DNA from: Paenibacillus pabuli | GTDB lineage: Bacteria; Bacillota; Bacilli; Paenibacillales; Paenibacillaceae | NCBI RefSeq assembly: GCF_039831995.1 | Contig: NZ_JBDOIO010000003.1 | Coordinates: 2,728,001 to 2,792,000 of the forward strand | Reading direction: 5' to 3' | DNA length: 64,000 nt | In this document: positions 1 to 9,311 of the stretch, one piece after another | Layout of the letters: every line of letters starts with the position of its first letter | Numbering within the stretch: position 1 is the stretch's first letter | Made by a program: the position numbers and the translations under genes | The notes under the pieces: model-generated | Databases searched by the model: none | The model's input: the letters and a program-made list of their open reading frames with translations, nothing else | What the model was told of the DNA's origin: nothing

Positions 1-131
1 TCCGTGTCGCGCAATTTTTTGCCATAATACAGATGTACCAAATATCCCGAAGGAAGCACCTGGAATACATAACTTGCCTTGCGGGTTTGTAAATGAAATT
101 GTAGTTTCTCCTGATTGATATAAATGCTCAT
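1..131 (-). CDS. alpha-galactosidase (GH36), N-terminal fragment
   Basis: The last 43 codons before the left edge encode the start of a protein beginning MSIYINQEKLQFHLQ and continuing through a VLPSGYLVHLYYGKKL stretch. This resembles the N-terminal beta-sandwich domain of Bacillales GH36 alpha-galactosidases, which hydrolyse terminal alpha-galactosides of melibiose, raffinose and stachyose in the cytoplasm. The catalytic (beta/alpha)8 domain lies outside the window, so the assignment rests on the N-terminus alone. The ATG is preceded at about 6-8 bases by a GGAGGAG ribosome binding site. A TATAAT -10 box and a CRE-like site lie upstream, as expected for a catabolite-repressed sugar gene. 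It is transcribed away from ndoA, whose terminator lies just upstream. Confidence 0.75.
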   Translation of the reverse strand, partial: MSIYINQEKLQFHLQTRKASYVFQVLPSGYLVHLYYGKKLRDT

Positions 132-162
132 ACGTCTCCTCCACCTCTATATACGTCTTTGG

Positions 163-176
163 CGTAAACGGTTTCT
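163..176 (-). promoter_or_regulatory. candidate CcpA (CRE) operator overlapping the transcription start
   Basis: AGAAACCGTTTACG on the minus strand matches the CRE consensus TGWAANCGNTNWCA at all positions except the first and last. It begins about 8 bases after the -10 box, so it would cover the transcription start. That placement is typical for repression by CcpA in glycosidase genes. Confidence 0.45.
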
Positions 177-184
177 CAGGTTCC

Positions 185-213
185 ATTATAGCGAAAAGCA
201 CGCCAATGTTCTA
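185..213 (-). promoter_or_regulatory. sigma-A type promoter of the alpha-galactosidase gene
   Basis: On the minus strand a perfect TATAAT (185-190) is preceded at 17 bases by TAGAAC (208-213), a weak -35. It lies about 55 bases upstream of the alpha-galactosidase start codon and downstream of the ndoA terminator. Confidence 0.5.
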
Positions 214-232
214 CGCTTTCATTTTAGTTTAA

Positions 233-272
233 TCAAAAGAGCGTACCGCTGCCCTTGGGCCGCGATACGCTC
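233..272 (-). terminator. rho-independent terminator after ndoA
   Basis: On the minus strand an 11-bp stem, GAGCGTATCGC against GCGGTACGCTC, is followed by TTTTGATT. It lies about 90 bases beyond the ndoA stop codon and closes the alr-ndoAI-ndoA segment. Confidence 0.75.
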
Positions 273-363
273 CTCTGATCTGTTGTCTGTAATTGTGTGT
301 TCCCCGCAAGGAACATCCCGCAGCGGACGGATTGCTGGCAGCCCAAACAGACTGCCTTGCAAC

Positions 364-714
364 TTAAAAATCGATCAAACCCAGACTGATCTGTAACGCC
401 TCATTGACCAATTTCATGGTCTCCTCGTCCAGATGGGTAATCTTGTCAGTCAGTCTTTGTTTGTCAATCGTCCGTATTTGTTCGAGCAAAATGACAGAGT
501 CCCGGTCAAAGCCATGAGCCGCAGCATCAATCTCGACATGCGTCGGCAGCTTTGCCTTCTGAATCTGGGCGGTAATAGCCGCCACGATACACGTTGGACT
601 GAACCGGTTGCCGATGTCATTCTGGATGACCAGCACCGGCCTGACTCCACCTTGTTCGGAACCGACAACGGGAGAAAGATCCGCAAAAAAAACGTCACCG
701 CGTTTTACGATCAA
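364..714 (-). CDS. ndoA: endoribonuclease toxin EndoA (MazF family)
   Basis: A 116-residue protein starting [19 protein letters not shown], with the MazF/PemK features RGDVFFADL, the [12 protein letters not shown] strand-turn region and [10 protein letters not shown]. MazF toxins cleave single-stranded mRNA at short motifs (UACAU for Bacillus EndoA) and are neutralised by the partner antitoxin. Length matches B. subtilis EndoA. It starts three bases after the ndoAI stop codon, so the two are co-translated. The order alr-ndoAI-ndoA is conserved in Bacillales, which makes the orthology secure. In Bacillus the sigB regulon genes follow; here a terminator and an alpha-galactosidase gene follow instead. 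Confidence 0.95.
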   Translation of the reverse strand: MIVKRGDVFFADLSPVVGSEQGGVRPVLVIQNDIGNRFSPTCIVAAITAQIQKAKLPTHVEIDAAAHGFDRDSVILLEQIRTIDKQRLTDKITHLDEETMKLVNEALQISLGLIDF

Positions 715-717
715 TGT

Positions 718-999
718 CTACACCCCGCTAACTAAGCGGTCCAGAGTGCTGTCCGCATCTTCCTCCGCGTGAAAGGCCTCGGATGCCATGGTCAGATTAA
801 TTTTTGCCATCTCCATGTACCCGCGCTGCATGGACTCACGGATGTAACGCTTCTTCCGTTCGGTCAAATACAGCTTCATGGCCTGCCTAATCAATTCGCT
901 GCGGTTGGAATTCTCCAGCGCTACGATGCCATCCACTTCCTGCAGGAGATGATCAGGCAAACTGATCATAATCCGCTTGGTGTTCTGCAAGTTGGCCAC
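718..999 (-). CDS. ndoAI: antitoxin EndoAI (ribbon-helix-helix)
   Basis: A 93-residue ribbon-helix-helix (CopG/MetJ-like) antitoxin. The N-terminal half, with TKRIMISLPDHLLQEVDGIVALENSNRSELIRQAM, has the beta-strand plus two helices of RHH DNA-binding proteins; the C-terminal half would wrap the EndoA toxin. Translation appears to start at a GTG codon seven bases after GGGGGTGG, with no better ATG. It forms a toxin-antitoxin pair with ndoA immediately downstream and likely autoregulates from the 260-base region between it and alr. In Bacillus it is often annotated as a CopG-family repressor. Confidence 0.92.
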   Translation of the reverse strand: MANLQNTKRIMISLPDHLLQEVDGIVALENSNRSELIRQAMKLYLTERKKRYIRESMQRGYMEMAKINLTMASEAFHAEEDADSTLDRLVSGV

Positions 1000-1261
1000 C
1001 TATCTTCCACCCCCACAAACCTTTCGCCATTGTGAACCAGTATTACGTTTTTCCAGAACTTTTATACAAAGGAATATATATGCCCCGAGTATATCAAGTA
1101 TGCTGTACTCCATTATAAACATGGGGGGCAATATTCGTACAGACCAAACATCTCTTTTCAGGATTTTTCATCCTCGTCAATATAACAACATTCGAGATGC
1201 TCCGACAGTTTTCCTTCTGTTCCGAAAAAAAGTTTATTGGTAATAGCGTCCAGTTGACTTG

Positions 1262-2449
1262 TCAGGATGTCAAAAGAGGATTGATCTTGGCGACTTCCAT
1301 ACCGTTCCGGAAATAGATTCGCGGAATCCGGTGAGCCATCATGCAGATCACCTCATAGGCAATCGTACCAAGCTGAGAGGCCACTTCATCTGCGGTAATG
1401 ACACCATCAGATTGATGACCGATGAGGACAACCTCTTCGCCGGCTTGAATTTCTTCCGCCTCCTCAGCGAAAGATTGCAGCGACACCATACACTGATCCA
1501 TGCAGATCGTACCGACGACGGGAACGCGGCGGCCACGTACAAGCACTTGAGCTTTACCTGTCAGCATTCTTGAATATCCGTCTGCATAGCCGATAGGCAG
1601 GGTCGCAATTCGTTCGTTCCCTTGTGTCACATAACGGGTTCCGTAGCTGACGCCCCAATGAGGCGGCAGCGTCTTGACCAGAACCGCCTTCGTCTTCAGT
1701 GTCAATACCGGGACCAGTTTCACTACCTGATGATTCACCTCGGCTGAAGGGTACAGCCCATACAGACTGATACCCACTCGAACCATGTTATAGGATAATT
1801 CCGGTGTATCAATGGCAGCGGCACTGTTCGCCGTATGTATAATCGGGATGACACATCCCTGATCCCGCAGCGCTTCAACCACGCTTCGAAACCGTCGATA
1901 CTGCTCCAGTGTATAGGTCTTATCTTCTTCATCCGCCTTGGCATAATGGGTAAACATACCTTCGAGCAGGATCTGATCCATTGATGCTGCTTGCTGTATG
2001 AAAGCAAGAGCTTCATCACCGGGCAGCAGCCCCAGGCGACCCATACCACTGTCAATTTTGATATGAACCTTCAGTTGTTTCCGGGACGATCCTGTATCCA
2101 GATCACGAATGGCTTCAAGCACTTCCCTGCTGAACAGGGTTATGGTCACATCATGTTCTCTGGCCACAGCAATGCCTTCAGGCGGTGTATAACCCAATAC
2201 CAAAATCGGAGCCTTGATTCCGTTTTGTCGCAGTTCAAGCGCTTCGTCCAGAAAAGCGACACTCAGATAATCCACTCCGATTCGTTCCAATTCTCTGGCC
2301 GTCTCCACAGCTCCATGTCCATAAGCGTTCGCCTTGACACAAGCTAGAAACTTCATGCCTTGCGGCAGGGCTGAGCGGAAAGCGTCTACGTTGCTACTCA
2401 AATGATCCAAGTTGATTTCCACTTGGGTCGGCCGATATTGTCCTTGCAC
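1262..2449 (-). CDS. alr: alanine racemase
   Basis: A 395-residue PLP-dependent fold-type III alanine racemase, converting L-alanine to D-alanine for peptidoglycan synthesis. The PLP-lysine motif is visible near residue 40 (FLACVKANAYGHGAVE), the substrate/PLP region HIKIDSGMGRLG near residue 130, and the second catalytic tyrosine in the WGVSYGTRY and PIGYADGYSR region, followed by the C-terminal beta domain with GTICMDQCMV. It starts with GTG behind AGAAGGTGA. Gene order lipoprotein-alr-ndoAI-ndoA matches B. subtilis ydcC-alr-ndoAI-ndoA. The stop lies 260 bases before ndoAI, so the toxin-antitoxin pair probably has a promoter of its own as well. Confidence 0.96.
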   Translation of the reverse strand: MQGQYRPTQVEINLDHLSSNVDAFRSALPQGMKFLACVKANAYGHGAVETARELERIGVDYLSVAFLDEALELRQNGIKAPILVLGYTPPEGIAVAREHDVTITLFSREVLEAIRDLDTGSSRKQLKVHIKIDSGMGRLGLLPGDEALAFIQQAASMDQILLEGMFTHYAKADEEDKTYTLEQYRRFRSVVEALRDQGCVIPIIHTANSAAAIDTPELSYNMVRVGISLYGLYPSAEVNHQVVKLVPVLTLKTKAVLVKTLPPHWGVSYGTRYVTQGNERIATLPIGYADGYSRMLTGKAQVLVRGRRVPVVGTICMDQCMVSLQSFAEEAEEIQAGEEVVLIGHQSDGVITADEVASQLGTIAYEVICMMAHRIPRIYFRNGMEVAKINPLLTS

Positions 2450-2888
2450 GTTCTGTCACCTTCTCTAGTCATCTTAATCCGGCTCACATATCAGACTCCA
2501 TCGTAATGCTCAAGCATGTGACTGTCAAATGAGCAGAAGAACAGTGACTCCAAAAGCGTGCCCAGCATAATTCGAGGCCGGAAGCGGATGAAGAAACAGG
2601 CTGATAAGCGATACTGGCATGAGTCACTACATGCAGCTTCACGCCATCTCTATCTGCCTATACCGATTACTTACCCGGTTCATCCCGCATATAAGCGTGT
2701 TTTGTATTTATTGGTTCAACCTGCCCATTTCACTGCTCACTTCTCAAGCAATACCTATTACGAAACGTCCTGTTTTTACTCTCCATAATATGCTGCGCCA
2801 ACCTAACTGTGTACATCAAAAAGCACCGGAGAACAAGTCCCCGATGCTCCTTAGCATTCCTAATGCCCTAGCGACTATACCTTTTACA
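2450..2888. other. intergenic region upstream of alr
   Basis: About 440 bases without a convincing gene. It holds the terminator of the upstream lipoprotein gene at its right end and presumably the alr promoter. I could not assign -35/-10 boxes with confidence. Short open frames here lack ribosome binding sites. Confidence 0.5.
2813..2848 (-). terminator. terminator after the LolA-like lipoprotein gene
   Basis: On the minus strand AGCATCGGGGA pairs with TCTCCGGTGCT, allowing two G-U pairs, with a five-base loop, followed by TTTTTGA. It lies 41 bases past the lipoprotein stop codon. Confidence 0.7.
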
Positions 2889-4103
2889 TCATTTACCTGA
2901 CTGCTCCTGCATGGATGTTGCAATTTGGACCATTTCACTCTCCGGCAGATCTGCACTCGTGATTCTGTATTCAATTCCATCGGTCATCCATGTTAACGTT
3001 TGTAAAGCGTCTCCACTAATCATGCCCAATGTGAATCCGAGATCCACAACGCGAGATGGCGCGAGTGATACGGCTCTGTCCTGCGGTCTGGCTTCGAAAA
3101 TCGTATAGTTATATGTTCCTTCGTAGCGGAGCATGACCGAGTAATCGCCGGATTCCTCCACAATTTGATCATCCTTCAGCTTGACGCCTTCCGGAGCGTA
3201 AGTCGGTTCGATCACTCCAAAACTGCCGGCTCCTTCCGGTTCGGTCATGGTAGGCTCCTCTGTGCCTGGTTCAACACTCGCCGGATCCTGAGCTTCTTGC
3301 TGTTCCGGATTCTCGCTCACACCGGTTTGTCCATCACTGACTCCTTCTGCAGAGCCTGTTGTCGGTTCTTGACCAGGGGCAGTCTCGGAGCTTGCCGGCT
3401 CCTTGGAGCCACTCTCTCCTGCCTGTTCGGCCGGATTCGTACCTGTATCCGTTCCGCTGTTTCCGTCTGTCCCTGCTGTCATGTTGCGCTGCATATCGAA
3501 TGCATCCTTGCCGAATTCTGCACCGAATTTGAAGCTGTCAAATTTCACGTCAACGACCACGTTTGCATTGGAGTCTGATACCTCCACCTGTTTGGGAGCA
3601 TAATCACTTTTGTTCAGCCAGATTTTCTGTCTGACCAGTGCATGCGTATTATAATTGGCAGCTACATCGAATACGTAGCTTTCCTTCTCATCTGCGAACT
3701 GACGTGTCGTATCGCCCGTAATGCTGCGGATCAATGTCTCATAGAGATAAACTTGACCCTGATTATCCGGCCAGTTGCTTTGGAACCGGAAGCTTTTATT
3801 CTGGCTTGGCGTCAGGACGAATACGCCCTCATCGTTCCGGAGTACAATCTGGGTGACATCCTTTTTGGCATTGGTAAGCGCGATTCGGTAATATGAAGGC
3901 TTCTGATGCCATACCTCGACCTTATACTGCTGCGGCGTATCTCCGGTATGCAGCGTCATGACGCCTGCTCCCTGGTAACTCTCCATCTCTCCTACGACTT
4001 CGTTCAGATCTTTGACCACGGCTGCCGCATCCTTCTTCCCGCAGGCGGCAAGTAAGGCCGATAAGACCAATACCATGGCAAGCATCCATGATATTCGGCG
4101 CAT
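2889..4103 (-). CDS. LolA/RseB-like outer-surface lipoprotein (YdcC-type)
   Basis: A 404-residue predicted lipoprotein. The chosen ATG gives MRRISWMLAMVLVLSALLAAC, a signal peptide ending in an LAAC lipobox, and it follows AAAGGGGATGATGTC; a longer frame begins ten codons earlier without a good site. The first ~190 residues (YQGAGVMTLHTGDTPQQYKVEVWHQ, IWLNKSDYAPKQVEV) resemble the LolA/RseB fold that binds acyl or peptide ligands. A low-complexity Gly/Ser/Glu/Pro/Thr linker follows (about residues 215-290), then a C-terminal domain of the DUF4367 type. Its place directly upstream of alr matches B. subtilis ydcC. Its function in Gram-positive bacteria is not established; extracytoplasmic membrane anchoring is the safe inference. 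Confidence 0.8.
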   Translation of the reverse strand: MRRISWMLAMVLVLSALLAACGKKDAAAVVKDLNEVVGEMESYQGAGVMTLHTGDTPQQYKVEVWHQKPSYYRIALTNAKKDVTQIVLRNDEGVFVLTPSQNKSFRFQSNWPDNQGQVYLYETLIRSITGDTTRQFADEKESYVFDVAANYNTHALVRQKIWLNKSDYAPKQVEVSDSNANVVVDVKFDSFKFGAEFGKDAFDMQRNMTAGTDGNSGTDTGTNPAEQAGESGSKEPASSETAPGQEPTTGSAEGVSDGQTGVSENPEQQEAQDPASVEPGTEEPTMTEPEGAGSFGVIEPTYAPEGVKLKDDQIVEESGDYSVMLRYEGTYNYTIFEARPQDRAVSLAPSRVVDLGFTLGMISGDALQTLTWMTDGIEYRITSADLPESEMVQIATSMQEQSGK

Positions 4104-4393
4104 GACATCATCCCCTTTAGCACATGTTTTCACTTCAGGATTGTGCGTACTGCAGAACCCCTACTTGATTAGTACATGTCTATGAGGGACTTGTTCGATT
4201 TATGCGGACTGGTTTGACAAGCTTTCTGTTCCCTTGTTAGGACAAGCGCTGACAGGTAAATCAGTCTCGGGTCGGATGTTAACTTTATCCAAAAAAGGCA
4301 TAGTTGATAATGAACACCTCATGCATGACAACTACATACGAGTTTTGTTTTCTTGGTTTGATCTCACTTTATATTTACATTGGAGGGATAATA

Positions 4394-5890
4394 ATGACTA
4401 CAACCAAACATCGCTCATTACTGGACGGATTGGATGAATTTGTAGCCGGACAGCTGCAAACCTGGAAGGGTGTTGGAGCAGCTGTCGCTGTTATTCACAA
4501 GAACGAGGTCATTTGGCAAAAGGGCTACGGGTATCGCGACCTGGAATCCAAACTCGAAGTGACTCCAAGCACCCTCTTTGCCATCGGATCAAGTACGAAA
4601 GCTTTTACGGCAACAACGGCTGCCATGTTAGTTGATCAAGACCTGCTGAAATGGGATATGCCCGTAAAAACGTATATGGAAGAATTTAAAATGTTCGATC
4701 CTGTAGCTACGGAACGCCTGACCATTCGTGATATGTTATGTCACCGCTCGGGACTACCCAGGCATGAGATGGTATGGTACAACTCTGAACGGACCAGAGA
4801 GCAACTCGTAAACGCTCTACAGTATCTTGAACCAAATGAGGATTTCAGGAATAAGTGGCAATATCAAAACCTGATGTACATGACTGCGGGATATCTGGTC
4901 GGGAACTTAAAGGAGACTACCTGGGAGAAGCTCGTTCAGGATCACCTGTTTAAGCCATTGGGGATGACATCCAGTCTGTTCTCTGTGGAGGAAATGCAAA
5001 CCCAGCCTGATTATGCCGTTCCGTATATGGAAAAAGACGACGAGAATGTACGAATTCCTTATCGAAACATCGATGCTGTTGGCCCGGCAGGCTCCATTAA
5101 CAGCAATCTGGAAGACATGATCGCCTGGCTGCGATTGCAATTGAATCAGGGACAGTATGATGGACAGCAACTCGTCTCCAAGGAACAAATGGAAGTATTG
5201 CACAGTCCGCAAATGCCATGTGATTCTCCGTTTCATGGTCCAGAGATGCCTATCAGCACGTACGGACTGGGCTGGATCATCGAACCTTACCGTGGACATT
5301 CGTTGATTCATCATGGGGGCGCCATTGATGGTTTTAGTTCACAGGTTGCCTTTTTGCCAGAGGAAGAGATCGGGATCGTAGTACTCTGCAATACCCATGG
5401 AAGCATTATCCCTTATACCGTTACATTTAACATCATAGACCGATTGCTTGGAATGGAACCTGTGGATTGGAGCGAGAAGATGGCCAAGTTAATGAGTGGC
5501 GGCGAATCAGCGGAATCTGCAGTTCCGGATACGCCAGAAGCGCTAGACCCCGCAGCAGTACCCGTGGCCGATACAGAGGAAAAAACGGATAATGCAAACG
5601 TCGTCTCCCTTGACCGACCTGTAACTACCTACGCAGGTATCTATTATCATGCCGGTTACGGAGAATTGTCCATTCAACTGAAAGATGACGGCTTACAAGC
5701 GATATTCAACGAAATTGATATGCCCATGGAATACACGGGAAATGACACCTTTTCCGTCCTGCTAGTTTTATTTGGACTCAAAATCACGTTTACTTTCCAA
5801 GTTGATCAAGAAAATAACGCTCATTCCATTTCCATTCCGTTTCTGATGGAACCAGGTACGAAACCTATCGAGTTCATCAAGAAAAGCTAG
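4394..5890 (+). CDS. beta-lactamase-family serine hydrolase (class C/PBP-like)
   Basis: A 498-residue serine hydrolase of the beta-lactamase class C / penicillin-binding-protein-like superfamily. The SxxK nucleophile motif is S66-S-T-K69 in FAIGSSTKAFTA, the YxN motif is YQN in KWQYQNLMYMTAGY, and an HHGG segment near residue 308 stands in for the KTG box, as in esterase-like members. A C-terminal beta domain of about 100 residues follows a variable Glu/Ala-rich linker. The ATG was chosen because TGGAGGG lies 6 bases upstream; an earlier in-frame ATG at 4304 has no such site. No signal peptide is visible, so the enzyme may be cytoplasmic. Substrate is unknown. A second, larger member lies 3.4 kb downstream. 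Confidence 0.85.
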   Translation: MTTTKHRSLLDGLDEFVAGQLQTWKGVGAAVAVIHKNEVIWQKGYGYRDLESKLEVTPSTLFAIGSSTKAFTATTAAMLVDQDLLKWDMPVKTYMEEFKMFDPVATERLTIRDMLCHRSGLPRHEMVWYNSERTREQLVNALQYLEPNEDFRNKWQYQNLMYMTAGYLVGNLKETTWEKLVQDHLFKPLGMTSSLFSVEEMQTQPDYAVPYMEKDDENVRIPYRNIDAVGPAGSINSNLEDMIAWLRLQLNQGQYDGQQLVSKEQMEVLHSPQMPCDSPFHGPEMPISTYGLGWIIEPYRGHSLIHHGGAIDGFSSQVAFLPEEEIGIVVLCNTHGSIIPYTVTFNIIDRLLGMEPVDWSEKMAKLMSGGESAESAVPDTPEALDPAAVPVADTEEKTDNANVVSLDRPVTTYAGIYYHAGYGELSIQLKDDGLQAIFNEIDMPMEYTGNDTFSVLLVLFGLKITFTFQVDQENNAHSISIPFLMEPGTKPIEFIKKS

Positions 5891-5931
5891 ATTAACTGCC
5901 CACTACAAGGCTCATCCCGCCTGTGTCTTAC

Positions 5932-7794
5932 TTACCACAGCGGGATGTAAGCCGGATAGCTCGCTTCCTTATGATCAGCGTCTGGTTTGCGTTTTACCCA
6001 TAAACGTCGCAGATCGGGCATCCCATACCCCACCACATTGTAATCACGAAGGGAGGCATGATGGGCATGCTCCTCTCTGAAACTATAGGCGGGAAGCAGC
6101 AATGCCTCTTCAATAAGTTTCGCCTCCACGCCCAGCAGCGCTGCCAGTCGTTCTCCTCCATCGCGAATTCCCACGATGCGCCTGCATTCCTTGTCCAATT
6201 CCCTCTTCCGATCATCATCCATGGCAACCAGAAACAAGGTATTCTGAAAAGTAAACATGGTGACCAGGCTCAGCATGATATGATCATCGAACACTTCCCC
6301 GGTGTACACGAGATCACATGAGCTGAATTCATCATGGTACACCGCACGAACAGGGTCACCTGGAACGATATCGATATGCACTCCAATCCGTTCACAGCGC
6401 TGCACGAACCAGAGCATGTCTGTCTCCATTTTCTTCCCATCCTCCACCCATAACCGCAGCGTCTGCCCCGCATAGCAGCTTCGCTTAAGCAGTTCTTCCG
6501 CTTGGGCCACTGAGGGTTCCCTAGTGGATTCCAACACTCCTGTCCGTTTCTCTCGTATAGAGGAGCTTCTTCGAGTCCCTCCCCCCGTTGTTTCCCCGCA
6601 ATTATCCCGAACCAGACTGTATGCAGGCTGAGTAGATGTACCCGGGAACGCATGGATCAACTCCTGCTGATTCAGCAGCTGCTGCACAGCCCGGCGGAAA
6701 TACAGATCCTGCTGCGGGCCTTCTTTTCGCATATTAAACGTCATATACACTCCGCCCTGAACTTCATGCTGTACCGCATGAGGCGGTCCATCCGAAAACA
6801 AATCCTGCTTGATCACCGACTCTACGAGTTCGGACTGCGGGAGCTGCCACACCTCAACCCGATCAATGTAGGCACGCCCTCTGAAATAGGAAGGAAATAC
6901 GTCCAGCACCAACAGTCTGGGGTGATTCCTCGTTAAACGATAAGGTCCTGTCCCAACCGGATGCATCCGGTCAGGTTCAACATCCCGCGGCAAAATCGAT
7001 GCACACATGCTGCTCATCAGATCCGGGAACATGAAGTTCGGGCTATATAAGGTAAAACGTACCGTCAGCTCATCAAATGTCTCGATCTTCGCAATGGTAC
7101 CAAATAGCGGACGGCAGGGATTATTGATATCCTCAATAATTCGTTCAAATGTGAACTTCACATCCACTGCATCCAGTATTTTTCCATGATGGAATAGAAC
7201 ACCTTTGTGCAGATAAAATGTCCATTCCGTCCCTTCAGGATTACTCTCCCATGCCACGGCAAGACTCGGCTCACAGCTGCGACGCTCAGCATTATAACGG
7301 ACCAGGCGATCGAATACCTCTGCCACAATGCCCACTTCTCCCCACATGGCAGCCTGGGTCGGGTCCAATGTCTCAAACGGAAAGTTTTGTGGTATCCGCA
7401 GCGTATCTATCCTTCCCTTGGCACTCTGGTCTGAACGTAGACCAAACGGATCCTGCAAACCATGCATTAACATTTCCCGTAACGAAAACGGAAGACTCGC
7501 AGCCAACTCATAGGCCTCTTCCAGCCTGTTGCCCTGCAGGAGGCGATCAAAACGCTCACGGGCTACATCAACTAGCGGTGCATGAAAAATAAGCACGGAC
7601 TTTTTGCCTCTGCCACGCTTCGGGCTCCACCGAATCCAGTTGTTATCCATGAACTTGTTCATGATTAAATTCATGTTGCGCATCGTGCAGCACAAATGCT
7701 GCGCCAGCTCTCCAATCGTCGTTTGCCATTCTTCATCGTCATGAACGTGCGGAAATGCCGTACGCAATTGAATATAATGGTCAGCTGCTTCCAT
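5932..7794 (-). CDS. SgrR-family transcriptional regulator with solute-binding domain
   Basis: About 620 residues. The N-terminal ~110 residues form a winged-helix DNA-binding domain of the SgrR type (TTIGELAQHLCCTMRNMNLIMNKFMDNNWIRW). The remainder is an SBP_bac_5 oligopeptide/solute-binding domain (IPQNFPFETLDPTQAAMWGEVGIVAEVFDRLVRY, then AWESNPEGTEWTFYLHKGVLFHHG) fused without a signal peptide, so ligand sensing is cytoplasmic. An ATG at 7794 preceded by AGGGCAGGGA is preferred; the frame is open to an ATG at 7815. It is divergent from an MFS transporter gene 120 bases away, a pairing that suggests it controls that exporter. The ligand cannot be predicted. Confidence 0.85.
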   Translation of the reverse strand: MEAADHYIQLRTAFPHVHDDEEWQTTIGELAQHLCCTMRNMNLIMNKFMDNNWIRWSPKRGRGKKSVLIFHAPLVDVARERFDRLLQGNRLEEAYELAASLPFSLREMLMHGLQDPFGLRSDQSAKGRIDTLRIPQNFPFETLDPTQAAMWGEVGIVAEVFDRLVRYNAERRSCEPSLAVAWESNPEGTEWTFYLHKGVLFHHGKILDAVDVKFTFERIIEDINNPCRPLFGTIAKIETFDELTVRFTLYSPNFMFPDLMSSMCASILPRDVEPDRMHPVGTGPYRLTRNHPRLLVLDVFPSYFRGRAYIDRVEVWQLPQSELVESVIKQDLFSDGPPHAVQHEVQGGVYMTFNMRKEGPQQDLYFRRAVQQLLNQQELIHAFPGTSTQPAYSLVRDNCGETTGGGTRRSSSIREKRTGVLESTREPSVAQAEELLKRSCYAGQTLRLWVEDGKKMETDMLWFVQRCERIGVHIDIVPGDPVRAVYHDEFSSCDLVYTGEVFDDHIMLSLVTMFTFQNTLFLVAMDDDRKRELDKECRRIVGIRDGGERLAALLGVEAKLIEEALLLPAYSFREEHAHHASLRDYNVVGYGMPDLRRLWVKRKPDADHKEASYPAYIPLW

Positions 7795-7917
7795 GACATT
7801 CCCTGCCCTTCTCATCCTGCTAAAATACGAAATCCATTCATTCGCTTCTACAGTTTTTCTTCAGGTTTTTCTCCATTATACTCAGTAACATCCACATGAC
7901 AAAGCGGGAAGGAAGAA

Positions 7918-9186
7918 ATGCAACCGATGAAATATGCCGATTTGCACCGCAACATTAAAATTCGTATTATCACTGATTTTTTTACAGACTTGACTCAGAA
8001 ATCAATCATTCCGTTCATGGCGATCTATCTGAGCGTCCAGATGGGAGATGGTTGGGCCGGTTTGCTGCTGACGGTTAACATTGTCTCCTCCATGATCGCT
8101 GGCTTGGGCGCAGGATACTGGTCTGACCGGATTGGTCGTAAAAAAATGATGGTTACCGCTCAATGTGTGCAAGTGTTCGCCTTGTTCTGGCTGGCTGCGG
8201 CGAATTCGCCCTGGCTGGACTCGGTAGAACTGACTTGCATCATGTTTTTTCTTAGCAGTCTAAGCTCGGGCATTACCATCCCGATCGCGGGTGCGATGAT
8301 CGTGGACGTTAGCAGTGAACAGGAACGACATTATGTATACGGATTACAGTATTGGACGACCAATGTAGCCATTACGTTTGGCGCGTTGATGGGCGGGTTG
8401 TTATTCGACTCTTTCCGATTCATCCTGTTCAGTCTGGTGTGCGTGGAGAGCCTGGTAACCTTATTCATTCTATTGTTTTTCATTCAGGAAACCATGGAAA
8501 GAACAGAAAGAACGGGCTCTGCTCAGACCGTGGCTCCTGTCAGGAAAAACATGCTGAAAACCTATGGAGGTGTACTCCGGGACAAAAAGTTCATGGTCTT
8601 TTTCACTGCCACGGTTCTGGCCGTCTCTCTCGAATTCCAACTGGATAAATACATCGCTGTCCGTCTGAAAAGCGAGTTCAGTGCACAGCTATTTCATTGG
8701 AACATTTCGGGGCTGCAGATGTTCAGCCTAATCCTGGCGATCAACACGGTACTGGTTGCCTTGGTCGCTATTCCATTCTCCAAATGGATGGCACGGTTTC
8801 AATCCAGATCCATCATGACGGTAGGCATGTGCCTCTACACCGCCGGGTTCACCGTACTTGCATTCAGCAACTGGGCATTCCTCCTCATCGGGTCTGCTGT
8901 CCTGCTGACGATTGGCGAATTGATGTACTCTCCAGTACGTCAGGTGCTTCTTGCCGGGATGATTCCCGATTCGGATCGTGCGGCATACATGGCCGCAGAT
9001 GGTATGAGTTATAATGTCGCTGCCCTGCTCGGCAGTTTAGGGCTGACGATTGGAGCTGTGCTGCCTTCATACGCCATGGCCGGCCTGTATGTCCTCATCG
9101 GCGTCTCTGCACTCGTATTTTTCCGTCAATCGCTCAGGCCTTCAGCCGAACCGAGCGAGTCCCAGCGATGTGCGGATGCTTCATAA
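7918..9186 (+). CDS. MFS transporter (multidrug/sugar efflux type)
   Basis: A 422-residue major facilitator with about 12 hydrophobic segments. The MFS signature between helices 2 and 3 is visible as GAGYWSDRIGRKKMMV. The start ATG follows GGAAGGAAGAA. The protein is probably a proton-driven exporter of a small molecule. It is divergently transcribed from the SgrR-type regulator, whose solute-binding domain may sense the exported compound or an inducer. By analogy, E. coli SgrR controls a sugar efflux transporter gene (setA) during sugar-phosphate stress; whether that applies here is inference. Confidence 0.85.
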   Translation: MQPMKYADLHRNIKIRIITDFFTDLTQKSIIPFMAIYLSVQMGDGWAGLLLTVNIVSSMIAGLGAGYWSDRIGRKKMMVTAQCVQVFALFWLAAANSPWLDSVELTCIMFFLSSLSSGITIPIAGAMIVDVSSEQERHYVYGLQYWTTNVAITFGALMGGLLFDSFRFILFSLVCVESLVTLFILLFFIQETMERTERTGSAQTVAPVRKNMLKTYGGVLRDKKFMVFFTATVLAVSLEFQLDKYIAVRLKSEFSAQLFHWNISGLQMFSLILAINTVLVALVAIPFSKWMARFQSRSIMTVGMCLYTAGFTVLAFSNWAFLLIGSAVLLTIGELMYSPVRQVLLAGMIPDSDRAAYMAADGMSYNVAALLGSLGLTIGAVLPSYAMAGLYVLIGVSALVFFRQSLRPSAEPSESQRCADAS

Positions 9187-9311
9187 GCTCATCATTGGTA
9201 GAAAACCTTTCAAATTTCGTAATCTAACTATCGTGAAACCTATCGCACCAATTGGGAGTAATACACAGTGAACAGGCTTTATTGCCAAAATTTGCGCAAG
9301 GGAGTGTTTAC

